Source: a virus. From it: DNA of 46,712 bases. The stretch lies in IMG/VR virus record IMGVR_UViG_3300049024_000096, positions 1 to 46,712 of that record; one strand, 5' to 3'. Of the stretch, positions 31,258-40,012 are shown piece by piece. Position 1 is the first letter of the stretch, and every line of letters starts with the position of its first letter. A program made the position numbers and the translations under genes. The notes under the pieces were generated by a model that saw only the letters and a list, made by a program, of their open reading frames with translations, had not been told where the DNA came from and searched no databases.

Positions 31258-32760
31258 ATGCCCACCGTCGACCAGCTCCCCGCGCCCATCCCGACCACGA
31301 CGCGGGATCGCGAGATCGAGAAGATCAAGCGCAGCTATCTCGTGCGCGTGCCCGACGCGGACACGGGCGACAACTCCCCGGTCGATACCGACGCGCGCAT
31401 GCTCGCTGACATGCTGATGCCGCTCTACGCTGCGGCGCGCATCAACAACGACCAGACGGTTCTCGAGAACGCCCGCGGCGAAGCGCTCGACGCATGGGCG
31501 GCACGCCATGGAGTCGAGCCGCGCCGGGAGGAGTTTGGGGCTTCTGGGGCCGTCATCTTTGCGGGCGGCGCCGGTGGCGCCACCATCGCAGCCGACGACG
31601 AGATCAAGCACGAGGCATCGGGCGTGCGGTACAGCGTGCTGACGACTGACCACTACGTCCCCGGTGACCCCGTGAGCATAGTCGGCAAAGACACCGGCCC
31701 CGCGACGAATCTGCCAGCGGGCACACAGCTCAAGTGGACGTCTCCGCGGTCCGGTTGCAGCGACTACGCTCTCGTGGCCTCGGGTGGCCTAAGCGGAGGA
31801 CGCGACAAGGAGAACGACGCCGAGTTCTACTCGCGCATCAAGAACGAGATCCAGACACGCGCCGCCTCTGGCAACGACGCCGAGTATCAATTGGAAGCCG
31901 AGAAGACGCCTGGCGTGGCGATGCAGAAGTCGTTCACGTACCCGGGGATCTTGGGCTCGGGCACAACGTGCCTGGTCTTCACGATGCTTCCGGAGCACCC
32001 AGGCGGTTCCCGCGTTCCCAACAGCACACAGGTAGGCCTCGTTGAGGCGCACGTTGTCGGACAGTTCCCCGGCGACGACGGCGCGATGTTTGGCTTGGTC
32101 GCCAGTGAGAACGCCGACGTCGTCTACGAAATGGACTTCGTCAACGGCTGGGCAGATCTCGCACCATGGCCGCGCTACTACGCCGTTGCGCCATCGAGTG
32201 GGCCAGGCGCCGTCAGGGTGACGGCCGCCACGAGCCCAACGTCTTTTACGCTTGGCACGTCCAATGGCATCTACACGGGCGCGCAGCAGCCCGTGGTCGG
32301 GCAAACCATCGGCTTCTACGACTCGCCCAACTTTACCTTTCGACACAAGCGGATCCTGAACGTGGCCGGCACGGGGCCCTGGGTCATCACCTGCGACACC
32401 ACCAACAACGCCAGCGACGCCAGCTACGCGCCTGTTGTCGGGCAACGCGCCTGCCCGTGGTCGGATTCACTCGACGCGCCCGTAGCCGGGGTGCTGGCCT
32501 ACTTCGACACGCTGGGGCCCGGTGAACAGGTCTCGACCTTCTACGACGAGGGCACGCGACAGCGTCGACAGCCGCAGCCACCAGCGTTCTGGCCGCACCG
32601 GATCACGACACGAGGCTTGATTGATGCGATCACCTCGCCTGAGGTCGAGGACGTTGACGTCCTGGAGGGTGACGGCGTGACACCTTCGGTGGGAACTCCG
32701 GGCGTGCTCAGTCGGCTCCTGCAACTCCGCTGGTTGAGCGTTTTTCCGAAAACCATCTGA
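31258..32760 (+). CDS. Baseplate J-like protein (Mu gp47)
   Basis: This gene encodes 500 aa. The N-terminus (ARMLADMLMPLYAAARINNDQTVLENARGEALDAWAARHGVEPRREE) is the characteristic start of baseplate J, and FGASGAVIFAGGAGGATIAADDEIKHEASGVRYSVLTTDHY is the next conserved beta module. GLSGGRDKENDAEFYSRIKNEIQTRAASGNDAEYQLEAEKTPGVA is the diagnostic 'GG.D.E.de.yR.Ri' region. It forms the wedge that holds tail fibres. The later part carries a beta-rich insert before the C-terminal motif. Confidence 0.92.
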   Translation: MPTVDQLPAPIPTTTRDREIEKIKRSYLVRVPDADTGDNSPVDTDARMLADMLMPLYAAARINNDQTVLENARGEALDAWAARHGVEPRREEFGASGAVIFAGGAGGATIAADDEIKHEASGVRYSVLTTDHYVPGDPVSIVGKDTGPATNLPAGTQLKWTSPRSGCSDYALVASGGLSGGRDKENDAEFYSRIKNEIQTRAASGNDAEYQLEAEKTPGVAMQKSFTYPGILGSGTTCLVFTMLPEHPGGSRVPNSTQVGLVEAHVVGQFPGDDGAMFGLVASENADVVYEMDFVNGWADLAPWPRYYAVAPSSGPGAVRVTAATSPTSFTLGTSNGIYTGAQQPVVGQTIGFYDSPNFTFRHKRILNVAGTGPWVITCDTTNNASDASYAPVVGQRACPWSDSLDAPVAGVLAYFDTLGPGEQVSTFYDEGTRQRRQPQPPAFWPHRITTRGLIDAITSPEVEDVDVLEGDGVTPSVGTPGVLSRLLQLRWLSVFPKTI

Positions 32761-32763
32761 GCC

Positions 32764-33273
32764 ATGAGCGCCCCCGACTTCCTCGTATTTGATGGCGGAA
32801 CCGATGAGACCGGCACCGTCGTACCGCGTAGGCCTTCCACGGATGACCTCGGCGGCGACGAGAAGGTCGACGACGCTATCTTTCCGCCGGATGAGACCGA
32901 GCACCCGACGTCAGCAGGCTGGAACCAGCTCGTCAAGGTCGTGGCGGCACTCTCGCGGACCGCGCCAGCGTGCAAGCTCGAGGTTCGCTACAACGCTGGG
33001 GCGCCGTACATCGCGCGCGTGGCCGCGCTGAGCGGCAACGTTGCGCTCTCGACGTTCGGGACCCCGACTGACAACGGGACCGGCGACGTCAGTATCACGT
33101 GGCCAGCGAACACGTTCCCGACACCCACGCTATCGCCGTCGGGCCTGACGCCGTTGTCGAGCTCGAGCGCATCGATTGACGGCCACGTCGAAGAGATCAC
33201 TAACGGCATACGCGTCCGCATGTTCTCGGGCGGCGCCGCCGCGGACATCCCGTTCACGATCGAGCTGAACTAG
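32764..33273 (+). CDS. Small beta-rich structural protein between gp47 and gp48
   Basis: This gene encodes 169 aa. The first 60 residues are acidic and linear (DETGTVVPRRPSTDDLGGDEKVDDAIFPPDETEHP). Residues 75-169 are strand-rich (ACKLEVRYNAGAPYIARVAALSGNVALSTFGTPTDNGTGDVSITWP ... EEITNGIRVRMFSGGAAADIPFTIELN), typical of small fibre or head-domain modules. In Mu gp47 and gp48 are adjacent, so this gene is an insertion in the order. Exact role unknown; probably virion. Confidence 0.6.
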   Translation: MSAPDFLVFDGGTDETGTVVPRRPSTDDLGGDEKVDDAIFPPDETEHPTSAGWNQLVKVVAALSRTAPACKLEVRYNAGAPYIARVAALSGNVALSTFGTPTDNGTGDVSITWPANTFPTPTLSPSGLTPLSSSSASIDGHVEEITNGIRVRMFSGGAAADIPFTIELN

Positions 33274-33279
33274 GCGACC

Positions 33280-34218
33280 ATGCCGGTTTTCTCCGCCTTC
33301 ACGCCATTCGGAGCGCTCCGCTTCTCGTCACGCCCTTCGCACGGTGAGCAGTTCTACCGCGAGATGGTGAAGTCGCTGGGTAGCGGCGCCAACTACTCCG
33401 ACGACTTTGACAGCCTCGTAGCCGCCAGGCTCTATGCCTGGGCGATGGCGCTTGGGCGCTGCAAGTACGAGATCGAGCGACTCGGTCACCAATGGGACCC
33501 GCGCCGCGCGCTGGAGGGTCTGCCGGTGCTCGAGCGCGAACTCGGCATCGTTCCTGACCGGGGCGCAACCATCGCGCAGCGGCGCGCCGAAGTGGTGGTT
33601 GCGAGCCGCATCGCGCGCGGCGGCAACCGATCGAACGTCGAGGCGGTGCTCGGTGAGCTCTTCGGCGCTGACTTCGTTGCGTACGTCACCACACCGCCGG
33701 CCGATGCTGTGGTGTGGCCCGAGAATCCGCCCGACACGGGTGTTTACGACCGCCCCGGCTCGCCGCGCGCAGTCCTGCAGGCGCTCGATTCGGTCATTCA
33801 CAACCACGCGCCCGTCGATGTGCGTTGCGAGCTCGTGGCCGGTGAGATCGGTAGCGTCAGGGCCGGGCGTCGGTTTGTGATCGACTCCGGCAACTACGCT
33901 CGGGTTGAGGCAGTCGAGATCGACAGCGTGAGTTCTGCAGGCGGCAATATCGTCATCACGGCAACCTTTACCCGTCCGCATACCAAGGGTGTGCTGCTCG
34001 CCACGGGGCGACAACCCAATCAGGCGACGAGCCGGCGCCACAACCTTTTCGTCATGTCCGCAACAGCTGCCGCAGATGCCAAGAAACGCCGCCGCCTCCA
34101 CAAGGCGGCGCACCGCTTGGTGCGCAGCATCAGCACATGGTCGGTTACGGACGGGTCCGGGCCATTCCTAGCCGGCGTTAGCCTGCCTGGTATCACCACG
34201 ATCGGGGCACTGCCGTGA
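33280..34218 (+). CDS. Baseplate protein, Mu gp48-like (DUF2313)
   Basis: This gene encodes 312 aa. Conserved features are EALPVLERELGIVPDRGATIAQRRAEVVVASRIARGGNRSNVEAVLGELFGADF-like text at residues 65-125 ('LP.WE..lGl......t...Rra.v......gg.t...i...a'). The C-terminal domain VREVELVAGEIGSVRAGRRFVIDSGNYARVEAVEIDSV with strands VITATFTRPHTKGVLLATG is beta-rich and additional to the Mu length. It anchors fibres at the baseplate edge. Confidence 0.8.
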   Translation: MPVFSAFTPFGALRFSSRPSHGEQFYREMVKSLGSGANYSDDFDSLVAARLYAWAMALGRCKYEIERLGHQWDPRRALEGLPVLERELGIVPDRGATIAQRRAEVVVASRIARGGNRSNVEAVLGELFGADFVAYVTTPPADAVVWPENPPDTGVYDRPGSPRAVLQALDSVIHNHAPVDVRCELVAGEIGSVRAGRRFVIDSGNYARVEAVEIDSVSSAGGNIVITATFTRPHTKGVLLATGRQPNQATSRRHNLFVMSATAAADAKKRRRLHKAAHRLVRSISTWSVTDGSGPFLAGVSLPGITTIGALP

Positions 34219-35096
34219 CGATCGCTCGCAGGCGCAACCCCGGACTCTGGCTCGATATCGTCGCGGTTTCTGGTGCCGACTTCGAGCACTTCGACGCTAA
34301 CCTTGCTGAGGCGGTCGACGGGCGCGGCGGAGCATATATCCTTGTTGAGGATCTGGAGTTCGGCGGCGCTGACCTGATCCTTGGCGACAACCTCGAGGTT
34401 GGTAACGATTTGAGCGTGGGCGGCGACCTACAGGTGTCCGGCAACGCGATCATGGTCGGCGACCTCACGGTCGGCGTAGACGACACCGACGTTTTCACGA
34501 CCGAGGCTACGACATCGTTCTTGGGGCCCAGCACGTTCGCGCGCGAGGTCACGTTTGCCGATCTCGTGATTGCCGAAGCCGACTGGACTTTCGAGCAAGA
34601 CGTTGACGTGGGCGGCAACCTCGACGTTGGAGGCGACATCGCGCTGACGGGTAGCCTTACGGTGGGCGGTGGCCTGTACGTGGCTGGCTCTCTGGACGCT
34701 GACGGCAACTGCTACTTGGGCGGCGCGAGCGGAATCGTCGAAGTGCTAGGGACCACCACGATCCGTAAGCCAGTTAGCTTCGGCAACGAGGGTAAGCTCC
34801 GTTGGCGACAACAGCTCGTCGCGACTGACGCGAATCAAACCTGCCTCGGAGCGCAAGTAGATTCGTTCATCTTACCCAACGGCGTTTTCACTGCTGCCCG
34901 GAGCGTCACAATCGACGACACTGGCGCCACGGATGGGATGCGAATCAACTTTCGCAGCCGTGACACGTCGTTTCTTCTCACCGTGAAGGACCCGGGTGGC
35001 AACAACCTGGACACGCTGGCTGGTGCCACGCTGCCATGGGGCTACGCTGAGCGGATCGGCGGCTCCTGGGTGTGGCAGCGCGGCGGCATCCCCTAG
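34215..35096 (+). CDS. Tail fibre/spike protein with Gly-Asp beta repeats
   Basis: This gene encodes 293 aa from a GTG in a GTGA overlap. Residues 45-185 contain short repeats built on 'v.GdL.vgGn' (DLSVGGDLQVSGNAIMVGDLTVG, DVGGNLDVGGDIALTGSLTVGGGLYVAGSLDADGNCYLGG), the pattern of a stacked beta-helix or trimeric fibre shaft. The C-terminus (FILPNGVFTAARSVTIDDTGATDGMRINFRSRDTSFLLTVKDPGG, WGYAERIGGSWVWQRGGIP) is a folded tip. It is the first receptor-binding candidate after the baseplate. Its stop shares CTAG (35093-35096) with the stop of the opposing gene. Confidence 0.78.
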   Translation: MTIARRRNPGLWLDIVAVSGADFEHFDANLAEAVDGRGGAYILVEDLEFGGADLILGDNLEVGNDLSVGGDLQVSGNAIMVGDLTVGVDDTDVFTTEATTSFLGPSTFAREVTFADLVIAEADWTFEQDVDVGGNLDVGGDIALTGSLTVGGGLYVAGSLDADGNCYLGGASGIVEVLGTTTIRKPVSFGNEGKLRWRQQLVATDANQTCLGAQVDSFILPNGVFTAARSVTIDDTGATDGMRINFRSRDTSFLLTVKDPGGNNLDTLAGATLPWGYAERIGGSWVWQRGGIP

Positions 35097-35458
35097 CCAG
35101 CATCACAGCAGTACATCACGAGCCTGTCGTCTCGGTAGCAGATACCCGATTGCACAATCGGCACATCGCACAAGAGGAACTGTCGCTTGCCCGTCGGACA
35201 GCGATCAGCGGCGCTCTCCAGGTCCACCGGTTTCACTTCCGTGCGACACGAGACATCGGGGCTCGACGCGACCTGATCGACCACCGCACACTGACACGCA
35301 CTCCAGCCGGAGCCGTCCGACTTGCAGGTCTGCGTGGCCTCGCCGCCGGTCGCGCATGGGCAGACTTCAACCTTGCCCGCCTCGCAGACTGGTTCGTCGG
35401 CCACGTCAGCGGCACACCCCGATAGCAACACCAGCCCCGCGAGCAAGACTCTGAGCAT
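35093..35458 (-). CDS. Cys-rich lipoprotein on the reverse strand
   Basis: This gene encodes 121 aa from ATG 35458. The signal peptide MLRVLLAGLVLLSGC has a clear lipobox (LSGC, C15). The mature part is Cys-rich (CPCATGGEATQTCKSDGSGWSACQC) and resembles Cys-rich repeats of cell-surface lipoproteins from Polyangia ('C.Cp.G..G.q.C..dG.gWg.C.C'). It is followed by more Cys (SCRTEV, DRCPTG, LLCDV, GICYR, MYCCDAG). It lies 10 bases downstream of the GSCFA gene in one reverse cassette. Likely surface-exposed; the role may be superinfection exclusion or host-surface alteration. Confidence 0.75.
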   Translation of the reverse strand: MLRVLLAGLVLLSGCAADVADEPVCEAGKVEVCPCATGGEATQTCKSDGSGWSACQCAVVDQVASSPDVSCRTEVKPVDLESAADRCPTGKRQFLLCDVPIVQSGICYRDDRLVMYCCDAG

Positions 35459-35468
35459 GAGGCCCAGG

Positions 35469-36542
35469 CTAAAGACGGTCAGCCGGCTGCACAAGGGGGG
35501 AGTCAACGGCGTGGAGTTCTCGCCCGGATTCCGCGGGCTTGGGCGCGCGCTCGAGAAAGTGGCGCACGAACTGGTCGACGATGTGGCGAACGAACGGCTT
35601 CTCGACGTGGCGCTTGTCACCTCGCCAAACGGTAGCCGGATCGGCCAGCGTCGCCATCTCGTACGACGGAAAATAGACGACGTCACCATGGTCACGGCAA
35701 AACTCACCCGCGGCAGCGCGCAGGGTGGCCTTTGACTCTGCGTTCGCTTCGATGACGTCTCGGTCGGTGTAGGTGAACGTCAGCGGGATCGGCGACACGG
35801 TCACGACAAAGAGCGCGCCCGGTTTGCAGTGTTCGCGGATCAAAGAGTGCATCGCGTTCAGGTGGGAGAGGGTCTCGGCAAACGAAAGCACGTGGAGCTC
35901 GACCGTGTGCTGTCGCCGCATCTCGCGAGCGGTCGGCGACACATTTCGGTACAGCCCAGAGTGCGGGTCGTAGCCAGCCTCCGTGAGCCCCAGAGTCACG
36001 ACGATCACATCTGCGCTTCGCAGGCCCTGCTGATCTCTCCAGAAGCGGTGACGCCTCTCTATCACCGCCGCGGGCGCATCCGGTAAAACCTGGTGGTAGT
36101 GGGCGTCGAACCACTTCCCGTCGCCGGTCTCCACCAGCAGGGCGTCGTCCGGCACGACATGCGAGCCCTCCAATAGCCTTCGAAACTCGAGCAGCATCGA
36201 CGCAGTGTTGTAGCGGTTGAGAAGTCCAGATTCGGGTACGCCCGAATCGTCGATCGAGTGGGCTCCCTCTACGCGGCTCATGATTTCGAGCCCACGCGCG
36301 GCGCAAACCCTCTCGATCTCACGAGCGAAGCAACTGCCCATCGCGAAGAGTGAACCAGAGCGGTTGATGGTGTGCGCCGTGCCGGAAAGCCGCATCGGCA
36401 ACGTGGACTTGTACAGCCGCGCGCTCGCGCAATGGGGATCGCTGCCCGGCTCGCTCGAATCCTTCCCCTTTCCCCACTGATTGTGGGTGTTCCTGCGGAA
36501 GTTCGACCACATCTGCTGCACCGACAACGAAGCGCGACTCAT
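35469..36542 (-). CDS. GSCFA-domain protein on the reverse strand
   Basis: This gene encodes 357 aa from ATG 36542; the second Met at 36512 is possible, and neither has a clear ribosome site. Residues 63-85 (GSLFAMGSCFAREIERV) carry the GSCFA signature at 69-73. The family's SGNH-hydrolase-like fold is consistent with VIVVTLGLTEAGYDP, LFVVTVSPIPLTFTYTDRDV and VVYFPSYEM. GSCFA proteins are found with cell-envelope polysaccharide genes, but their reaction is not well established. It is divergent from the gene at 36606 and precedes the lipoprotein. In phage, possible roles are polysaccharide deacylation or host-envelope conversion. Confidence 0.85.
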   Translation of the reverse strand: MSRASLSVQQMWSNFRRNTHNQWGKGKDSSEPGSDPHCASARLYKSTLPMRLSGTAHTINRSGSLFAMGSCFAREIERVCAARGLEIMSRVEGAHSIDDSGVPESGLLNRYNTASMLLEFRRLLEGSHVVPDDALLVETGDGKWFDAHYHQVLPDAPAAVIERRHRFWRDQQGLRSADVIVVTLGLTEAGYDPHSGLYRNVSPTAREMRRQHTVELHVLSFAETLSHLNAMHSLIREHCKPGALFVVTVSPIPLTFTYTDRDVIEANAESKATLRAAAGEFCRDHGDVVYFPSYEMATLADPATVWRGDKRHVEKPFVRHIVDQFVRHFLERAPKPAESGRELHAVDSPLVQPADRL

Positions 36543-36605
36543 GCGCCGCAACGCTAGCGGCACGCGCCCAAAACCGCCACCGCGGCTTGAAAAAGTACCA
36601 GAACC

Positions 36606-37022
36606 ATGGCCGAAGACGTCATCCAATTCCAGCTTCCCGCACCGATCAGGCTCGGCGCGGCCCCTACGCCAGGCAGACCCGACGAGCGTCACGAGTACTC
36701 CCTTAGCGACATGGTGGCCCACTTCGGGCGCCGCGCGCGCGAGTACAACGAAAACGCCGAGGCGGCCCGCATGTACCGCCGCACGCAGAGCGCGATCGAT
36801 AACCCGGACAAGAAGAACCAGGTGACGCTCGAGCGGGAAGATCTGCGAGTGCTCAAAGCGCTGGCGGAAGCGCCGCGCTGCGGTTGGGCGGAGGCTGTCG
36901 TCGCCTTCGAAGAGGAGGTCGACGACGGAAAGGGAGGAACCCGCATCCGCAAAGGAAAACGGCGCGTCAACCTTGCCGCGCACGTCTTTCTGCCGCTCAT
37001 CGACGCGATCCCAGCTCCCTAG
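36606..37022 (+). CDS. Hypothetical protein upstream of the tailspike
   Basis: This gene encodes 138 aa from an ATG without a convincing ribosome site. The sequence is mostly helical (SLSDMVAHFGRRAREYNENAEAARMYRRTQSAIDN, LEREDLRVLKALAEAPRCGWAEAVVAFEEEVDDGKGGTRIRKGKRR). Its start faces that of the GSCFA gene across only 63 bases, so both promoters must lie there or inside the genes. It may be a fibre chaperone given its neighbour. No family was recognised. Confidence 0.65.
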   Translation: MAEDVIQFQLPAPIRLGAAPTPGRPDERHEYSLSDMVAHFGRRAREYNENAEAARMYRRTQSAIDNPDKKNQVTLEREDLRVLKALAEAPRCGWAEAVVAFEEEVDDGKGGTRIRKGKRRVNLAAHVFLPLIDAIPAP

Positions 37023-37062
37023 TGGTCCTGCAAGGTTTCCGCCACCGCTGTTCGGACTCGCA

Positions 37063-39642
37063 ATGTCTACTCCTGCAAACGTACAACTCCTGATCACGCT
37101 GGACGGTGGTCCGCCGCAGAGCGGCAAAGTCACCGCTGCGCATGACGATGTTGTCGTGCTCAAGCTCGCCAGCACCAGTGGTGTCAAAAAGGCCAAGTAC
37201 CGTATTCGGGACTACCCGGAGGGGTTCGCCTGCCCCGCAGGCTGGACGAACGAAAACGGTAGGTACGTCGCGGTAACGACCAATGGCGCCGACGCGCCTC
37301 CCTTCACGCTGCCAGCGGCGCTCTACGCTGAGCAGGCCGGAAAGTATGCGTTCGACGTCGAGGTCAACGACCGTCGCCGCAATGGCGCGATCGCCAGCGA
37401 CCTTTACTACAAGCATACGAACCTTGAGATTCCGTTCCCTACGGGTGTCGAAGATGTCTTCTTCGAAGAAGAGGACGAATTCGAGGAGGCCAGCACTTCG
37501 ATCCTGAAGCGTTCGTGGACTCGCGCGATCAAGGCGCTGGTGCGGCGCTACAACGAAGGCCTTCCAGGAACGGGCGACATGTCCGGCCCCGCTTCGTCGG
37601 TGTCGGGGCGCATCGCTTTGATGAGCGGCACCAGCGGCAAGCTCATCGCCCAGAGCGCGCGCAGCATCGCTGAGATTCAGCGGACCGACTTCAATGTTGT
37701 CTATTATGGCGCTTCTACCGCGGCGACCGGCGCGACAAACAGAGCCGCCTTTAACGCCGCGATCGTTGCCGCCAACGCGGCCTACGTGGCGACGGGAGCG
37801 CAGCAAGTCGTGCTCGTGCCGCCCGGCCGATACCGGCTCGAGCCGAGCGCATCGTCGTCGTGGAACTTGCCGCTGTATGGCTCAACGGCGCAGATGCACA
37901 TCGCCGTCAATCTGCTTTCTGGAGTCACGATCATCTTTGATGAGGCCGAGATCGTGGCCGTCCCGCCAGCGGGCGCCGACTCGAGCTGGTACTACGCCTT
38001 GTTCGGCACCGCCCTCAACATGACGGTCGGCACCTTGAAGAGCGTCAAGCTCCTGGGGCTCCGAATGGACTTCACGACGGTCTACTGGACGTCGGACCAC
38101 ACCAATCTCGTTGGCATCGTTGCAGTTGGGGTCGACGATCTCGAGGTGCGCGATGTGCTTTGCGTGCGCACCGCCGGAACCGCCGGCGCAACGGGACGCA
38201 TCGCCAAGGTGATGAACTGCAAGCGCGTCAAGCTCACGGGCCTCGATGCGCGCGATATCTCACAGGCTGTCTACCTGAACTACTGCTCCGACGTCGAGAT
38301 CCGCGGGCGCGCAGAAGGTACCCACGAGGGATTCGATATCGATCAGCCGTGCCAGCGCGTTAAGTGCTTTTTCAGCATGATCAACGGCACGGGCAACGAG
38401 CAGCAATGCGCCGACATCGCTGGTGTAACGGACGGCTACTTCGAGCTCTTTTGCGAGAACATTGGTCAAGCCTTCAACGTCTACACAAAGCCGGACTGCC
38501 ACCCGACCTTCGCGGACTGGGTGACAAAGTTCCCGACTGCCACGAACGCTGTGGCCCCCGTCCACCCAAAGCGCGTCAAGATCGTCGCGCGCGGCAAGAA
38601 TATTCACAGTTCGCGCACGCGCGCGGGTCAGGTGAGTAACCGTCGAGACGACACCTTTGGCGCCGGCTACTGGAACGGAACAGGGATCGCAACAGACATC
38701 ACGCTCGACGTGGCGTTTGAAGATTCCGATCCGGTCGTTGTTTTCGAGTGCGAAAATTTGACGACCGACATCGCGCTCGATTACACGAACCTGGACGGGG
38801 AAGCGGCCAGCGCGAACAACAACAACTTCGCTCTCATCCTCCGGTCCGAGCATGTGGGCGGGGCCACGGTGTTGAACGAGAGCAAGCTGAGTGGTCGCGT
38901 CCGCGCAACCATCCGCGGCTCTGAGCGCGGCGGTATCCTGGTGCTGGCACCGACCGATCTTGAACTCGAGGCGAACATCGACGGGTACAACTCCATCGAG
39001 GACGCCACGTCTAACTCGAATTGCGGCTTACGCGCCGAGCGCTTGGCGGCAAAGCCCGGTGTGTTCACGTACAAGAACCTGCGTATCAAAGGCGGCGACC
39101 TGGCTCCCGTAGTGCCAGTCGATGTGAGCATCAGCAATGACTCCGCCACTGGCGCCACCGGCTACACCCGCCTTCGGGACCTCGGCGGCCACCGGCTGAG
39201 CAGCGGCGGGACGCCCATGTCGGTTGCATCCAGCCCTGAGTTTCAGGGTCAGAAGACCTACGAGACCACGATCTCGATCGACACGACGACCGCCACCAAC
39301 GACATCAAGGTGAAGCTCGTCAAGGAGGGCGGCCTTCGTCTGCTCGCGGCCTACGCGACCAGCCTGGGCGCCATCACCGGAACCAGCGGAACGAACTACA
39401 CCTCGCTGTCGATGCGTCGCATTCGCGCTGGGGTTACGAGCTCAGCCATCGGCACCGACACGCCCTACGACAACGCGAACCGTGCCGCCTGGGAGGAAGT
39501 CAGTCTGCAGGTCGACGGCACCGATGCCGACGGTGTTTTCATCGCGGGCGACCACATCGCGGTGCGCGCGAGCAAGCAGGGCGCCGGCTCGTCGCGGGCC
39601 AACATTCAGATTCGCCTCGTGTTCGCCGAATACTCCCTCTAA
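37063..39642 (+). CDS. Large tailspike with beta-helix (pectate-lyase-like) fold
   Basis: This gene encodes 859 aa, the largest in the window. Residues 1-130 form a beta head domain (VQLLITLDGGPPQSGKVTAAHDDVVVLKL). Residues 172-198 (DMSGPASSVSGRIALMSGTSGKLIAQS) match the linker common to phage fibres. Residues 209-260 (FNVVYYGASTAATGATNRAAFNAAIVAAN ... QVVLVPPGRYRLE) begin a right-handed parallel beta-helix of pectate-lyase-3 type. The C-terminal 100 residues (YTSLSMRRIRAGVTSS ... RANIQIRLVFAEYSL) form a beta tip. Tailspikes of this kind bind and often cleave host polysaccharide. Catalytic residues cannot be named from sequence alone. Confidence 0.85.
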   Translation: MSTPANVQLLITLDGGPPQSGKVTAAHDDVVVLKLASTSGVKKAKYRIRDYPEGFACPAGWTNENGRYVAVTTNGADAPPFTLPAALYAEQAGKYAFDVEVNDRRRNGAIASDLYYKHTNLEIPFPTGVEDVFFEEEDEFEEASTSILKRSWTRAIKALVRRYNEGLPGTGDMSGPASSVSGRIALMSGTSGKLIAQSARSIAEIQRTDFNVVYYGASTAATGATNRAAFNAAIVAANAAYVATGAQQVVLVPPGRYRLEPSASSSWNLPLYGSTAQMHIAVNLLSGVTIIFDEAEIVAVPPAGADSSWYYALFGTALNMTVGTLKSVKLLGLRMDFTTVYWTSDHTNLVGIVAVGVDDLEVRDVLCVRTAGTAGATGRIAKVMNCKRVKLTGLDARDISQAVYLNYCSDVEIRGRAEGTHEGFDIDQPCQRVKCFFSMINGTGNEQQCADIAGVTDGYFELFCENIGQAFNVYTKPDCHPTFADWVTKFPTATNAVAPVHPKRVKIVARGKNIHSSRTRAGQVSNRRDDTFGAGYWNGTGIATDITLDVAFEDSDPVVVFECENLTTDIALDYTNLDGEAASANNNNFALILRSEHVGGATVLNESKLSGRVRATIRGSERGGILVLAPTDLELEANIDGYNSIEDATSNSNCGLRAERLAAKPGVFTYKNLRIKGGDLAPVVPVDVSISNDSATGATGYTRLRDLGGHRLSSGGTPMSVASSPEFQGQKTYETTISIDTTTATNDIKVKLVKEGGLRLLAAYATSLGAITGTSGTNYTSLSMRRIRAGVTSSAIGTDTPYDNANRAAWEEVSLQVDGTDADGVFIAGDHIAVRASKQGAGSSRANIQIRLVFAEYSL

Positions 39643-39746
39643 CGCAACTGACAACCTGACTCGGGCCTAACCGGCCGCGCAAACCCAACGACCCGGAATT
39701 CACCGGGCGACCGAACCGTCGGCGCGTGCGTGGGAAAGAAATCGCC

Positions 39747-40004
39747 ATGACCAAAGAACAAATGGAAACGAAGCTATCGCTGTTGCCGCTGCTCATCCCG
39801 TGCACGGCATCGTATTCCGAAGCAGATGGCATGCCTCAGATTCAGATCAGCTTCGCGTCGATCCCGGGCCCCGGCACAGCTGTGGCCAGTGTCGACCTGG
39901 ATCCATCTGAAGCGCAGTTGCAGGAGCTAGCGAGTTTCCTCCCACTGCTCGCAGCGGACCGATTGGCTGCGCTCGCGATCCTGTTGGCTGCCCCGCTCCC
40001 GTGA
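39747..40004 (+). CDS. Small hypothetical protein after the tailspike
   Basis: This gene encodes 85 aa from ATG 39747 with GGGAAAG upstream. It follows a 104-base gap that holds only a weak CCCGG/CCGGG hairpin. Text: TKEQMETKLSLLPLLIPCTASYSEADGMPQIQISFASIPGPGTAVASVDLDPSEAQLQELASFLPLL. It may be a small tail accessory or chaperone. No family was recognised. Confidence 0.6.
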   Translation: MTKEQMETKLSLLPLLIPCTASYSEADGMPQIQISFASIPGPGTAVASVDLDPSEAQLQELASFLPLLAADRLAALAILLAAPLP

Positions 40005-40012
40005 GTTGACGC

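Noticed and set aside
36543-37196. 218-codon upstream extension of the GSCFA gene
   Set aside because: It would run antisense through a forward gene and has no domain similarity; GSCFA similarity begins after ATG 36542.
39643-39746. Gap with CCCGG/CCGGG hairpin as a terminator
   Set aside because: Only five base pairs, no T-run; within expected chance for this composition.
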